Assembly (NCBI GenBank): GCA_002314605.1
Contig: DCGO01000137.1
Location: 1-13,936, forward strand
Direction of reading: 5' to 3'
DNA length: 13,936 bases
DNA from: Lentisphaeria bacterium UBA1776
Lineage (GTDB): Bacteria; Verrucomicrobiota; Lentisphaeria; Victivallales; Victivallaceae
Shown here: positions 12,864 through 13,936 of the stretch, piece by piece
Layout: each line of letters opens with the position of its first letter
Position numbering within the stretch: the first letter of the stretch is position 1
Made by a program: the position numbers and the translations under genes
Notes under the pieces: model-generated
The model's input: the letters and a program-made list of their open reading frames with translations, nothing else
Told to the model about the DNA's origin: nothing
The model's database searches: none

Positions 12864-13936
12864 TTATGCGATGTAAGTACCGGAAACCGTCTTTCCGCTG
12901 GTCTCGGTCCACTCTGTGTGGTAGATCTCGCCCCGGGGACGGTCCACCCGCTCGTAGGTGTGCGCGCCGAAATAGTCACGCTGAGCCTGCAGCAGATTGG
13001 CCGGGAGATTGGCCGAACGGTAGCTGTCAAAGTAGCAGAGGGCGCTGGAGAAAGCCGGCACCGGAACACCGTTCATCACGGCGGCGGCCACCACTTCACG
13101 CCAGGCAGTCTGACAATCGTCGATGGCTTTCTTAAAATAGTCGTCCAGCAGCAGATTGGCCAGATTCGGGTTCTTGTCAAAGGCTTCCTTGATCTTGTCG
13201 AGGAACTGGGCACGAATGATGCAGCCGCCGCGCCACAGAAGGGCGATCTCGCCGAAGTGCAGATCCCAGCCGTATTCCCTGGCGGCCATCTTCATAAGCT
13301 GATAACCCTGAGCATAACTGCAGATCTTGGAGGCATAGAGCGCCTTGCGGACCTTCTCGATAAAGGCGGCTTTGTCGCCGGAGAAGGAGGCAGCGGGCCC
13401 GGTCAGGACCTTGGCGGCCTCGACGCGCTCGCCCTTGATGGCAGAAATACAGCGGGCAAACACCGCTTCCGCCACGGTGGGAGCGGCGCATCCCAGATCC
13501 AGCGCGCTCTGGCTGGTCCACTTGCCGGTACCCTTCTGCCCGGCAGTGTCGAGGATGATGTCCACCACCGGCTTGCCGGTATCGGGATCGACCTTGGTGA
13601 AAATATTGCGGGTGATCTCAATGAGGTAGCTGTTGAGTTCACCCTCGTACCATTTGGCGAAGACATCGTGAAGTTCTTTGGCGTCCAGCTTCAGGATGTT
13701 CTTCAATATCCAGTAGGCTTCGCAGATCATCTGCATATCGCCGTATTCGATGCCGTTGTGAACCATTTTGACATAGTGTCCGGCACCGTCACTGCCCACC
13801 CATTCGCAGCAGGGGTGACCGCCGGCGACCTTGGCGGCAATGGCCTGGAAAACCGGCTTCACGGCCGGCCAGGCTTCCGGGGCTCCGCCGGGCATGATGG
13901 CAGGTCCGAGAAGAGCGCCCTCTTCGCCGCCGGAAA
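12864..13936 (-). CDS. gnd: 6-phosphogluconate dehydrogenase, N-terminus outside window
   Basis: The C-terminal 357 or so residues of the roughly 470-480-residue enzyme that oxidatively decarboxylates 6-phosphogluconate to ribulose 5-phosphate with NADP+ in the pentose phosphate pathway. The frame enters at the window edge with SGGEEGALLGPAIMPGG, the conserved substrate-binding block. GAGHYVKMVHNGIEYGD supplies the catalytic lysine and the HNG contacts; KGTGKWTSQSALDLG and the C-terminal LPANLLQAQRDYFGAHTYER match the family closely, including the tail that reaches the partner subunit in the dimer. The tail ends at TAA 12864-12866 just before a strong terminator, so gnd is the last gene of its unit. 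The ATG at 13895 is internal, not the true start. Confidence 0.97.
   Translation of the reverse strand, partial: SGGEEGALLGPAIMPGGAPEAWPAVKPVFQAIAAKVAGGHPCCEWVGSDGAGHYVKMVHNGIEYGDMQMICEAYWILKNILKLDAKELHDVFAKWYEGELNSYLIEITRNIFTKVDPDTGKPVVDIILDTAGQKGTGKWTSQSALDLGCAAPTVAEAVFARCISAIKGERVEAAKVLTGPAASFSGDKAAFIEKVRKALYASKICSYAQGYQLMKMAAREYGWDLHFGEIALLWRGGCIIRAQFLDKIKEAFDKNPNLANLLLDDYFKKAIDDCQTAWREVVAAAVMNGVPVPAFSSALCYFDSYRSANLPANLLQAQRDYFGAHTYERVDRPRGEIYHTEWTETSGKTVSGTYIA

Overview
The window is a moderately GC-rich bacterial chromosome segment, densely packed and with short intergenic gaps inside operons. The mix of families (a DUF4450-type glycosidase, an orphan barrel glycosidase-like protein, creatininase-like, amidohydrolase_2, paired class II aldolases, a Gfo/Idh/MocA dehydrogenase, a xylose-isomerase-like barrel and a DUF362-ferredoxin protein) resembles saccharolytic Lentisphaerota (Victivallis-like) or another member of the PVC group. 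That placement is an inference from memory of gene families, not from a search.

Region 1 (1-9668) is a divergent carbohydrate-catabolism locus. Six genes run leftward from about 7654: a creatininase-family metalloenzyme, a 489-aa glycosidase-like protein, two different class II aldolase/adducin proteins, an amidohydrolase_2 protein and a very large DUF4450/(alpha/alpha)6 glycosidase that leaves the window at base 1. Gaps are 1 to 63 bp, so they probably form one transcript. Two genes run rightward from 7827: a sugar-phosphate isomerase/epimerase-type barrel and a Gfo/Idh/MocA oxidoreductase, 6 bp apart. The 172 bp between the two units carries face-to-face promoter candidates that share one AT-rich block. 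A plausible scheme is that the glycosidases release a sugar unit, the dehydrogenase and isomerase modify it, the creatininase-like and amidohydrolase proteins open or trim an intermediate, and an aldolase cleaves it. No transporter, kinase or regulator is visible in the locus.

Region 2 (9669-10499) has no convincing gene. It holds a small hairpin, an orphan strong Shine-Dalgarno sequence, a perfect 16-bp inverted repeat that looks like two abutting insertion-sequence ends, and a GC-rich low-complexity block with a degenerate 30-bp repeat spaced exactly 105 bp. It looks like a decayed or rearranged stretch.

Region 3 (10500-13936) is more housekeeping-like and entirely on the minus strand: a tRNA-Cys(GCA) with encoded CCA and its terminator, a NagB-type glucosamine-6-phosphate deaminase with altered active-site residues, a DUF362 protein with two 4Fe-4S clusters, and the C-terminal three quarters of 6-phosphogluconate dehydrogenase (gnd), which ends in a strong intrinsic terminator.

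The most interesting parts are the uncharacterised divergent sugar locus, with several non-canonical active sites, and the IS-end-like palindrome next to an orphan ribosome binding site.
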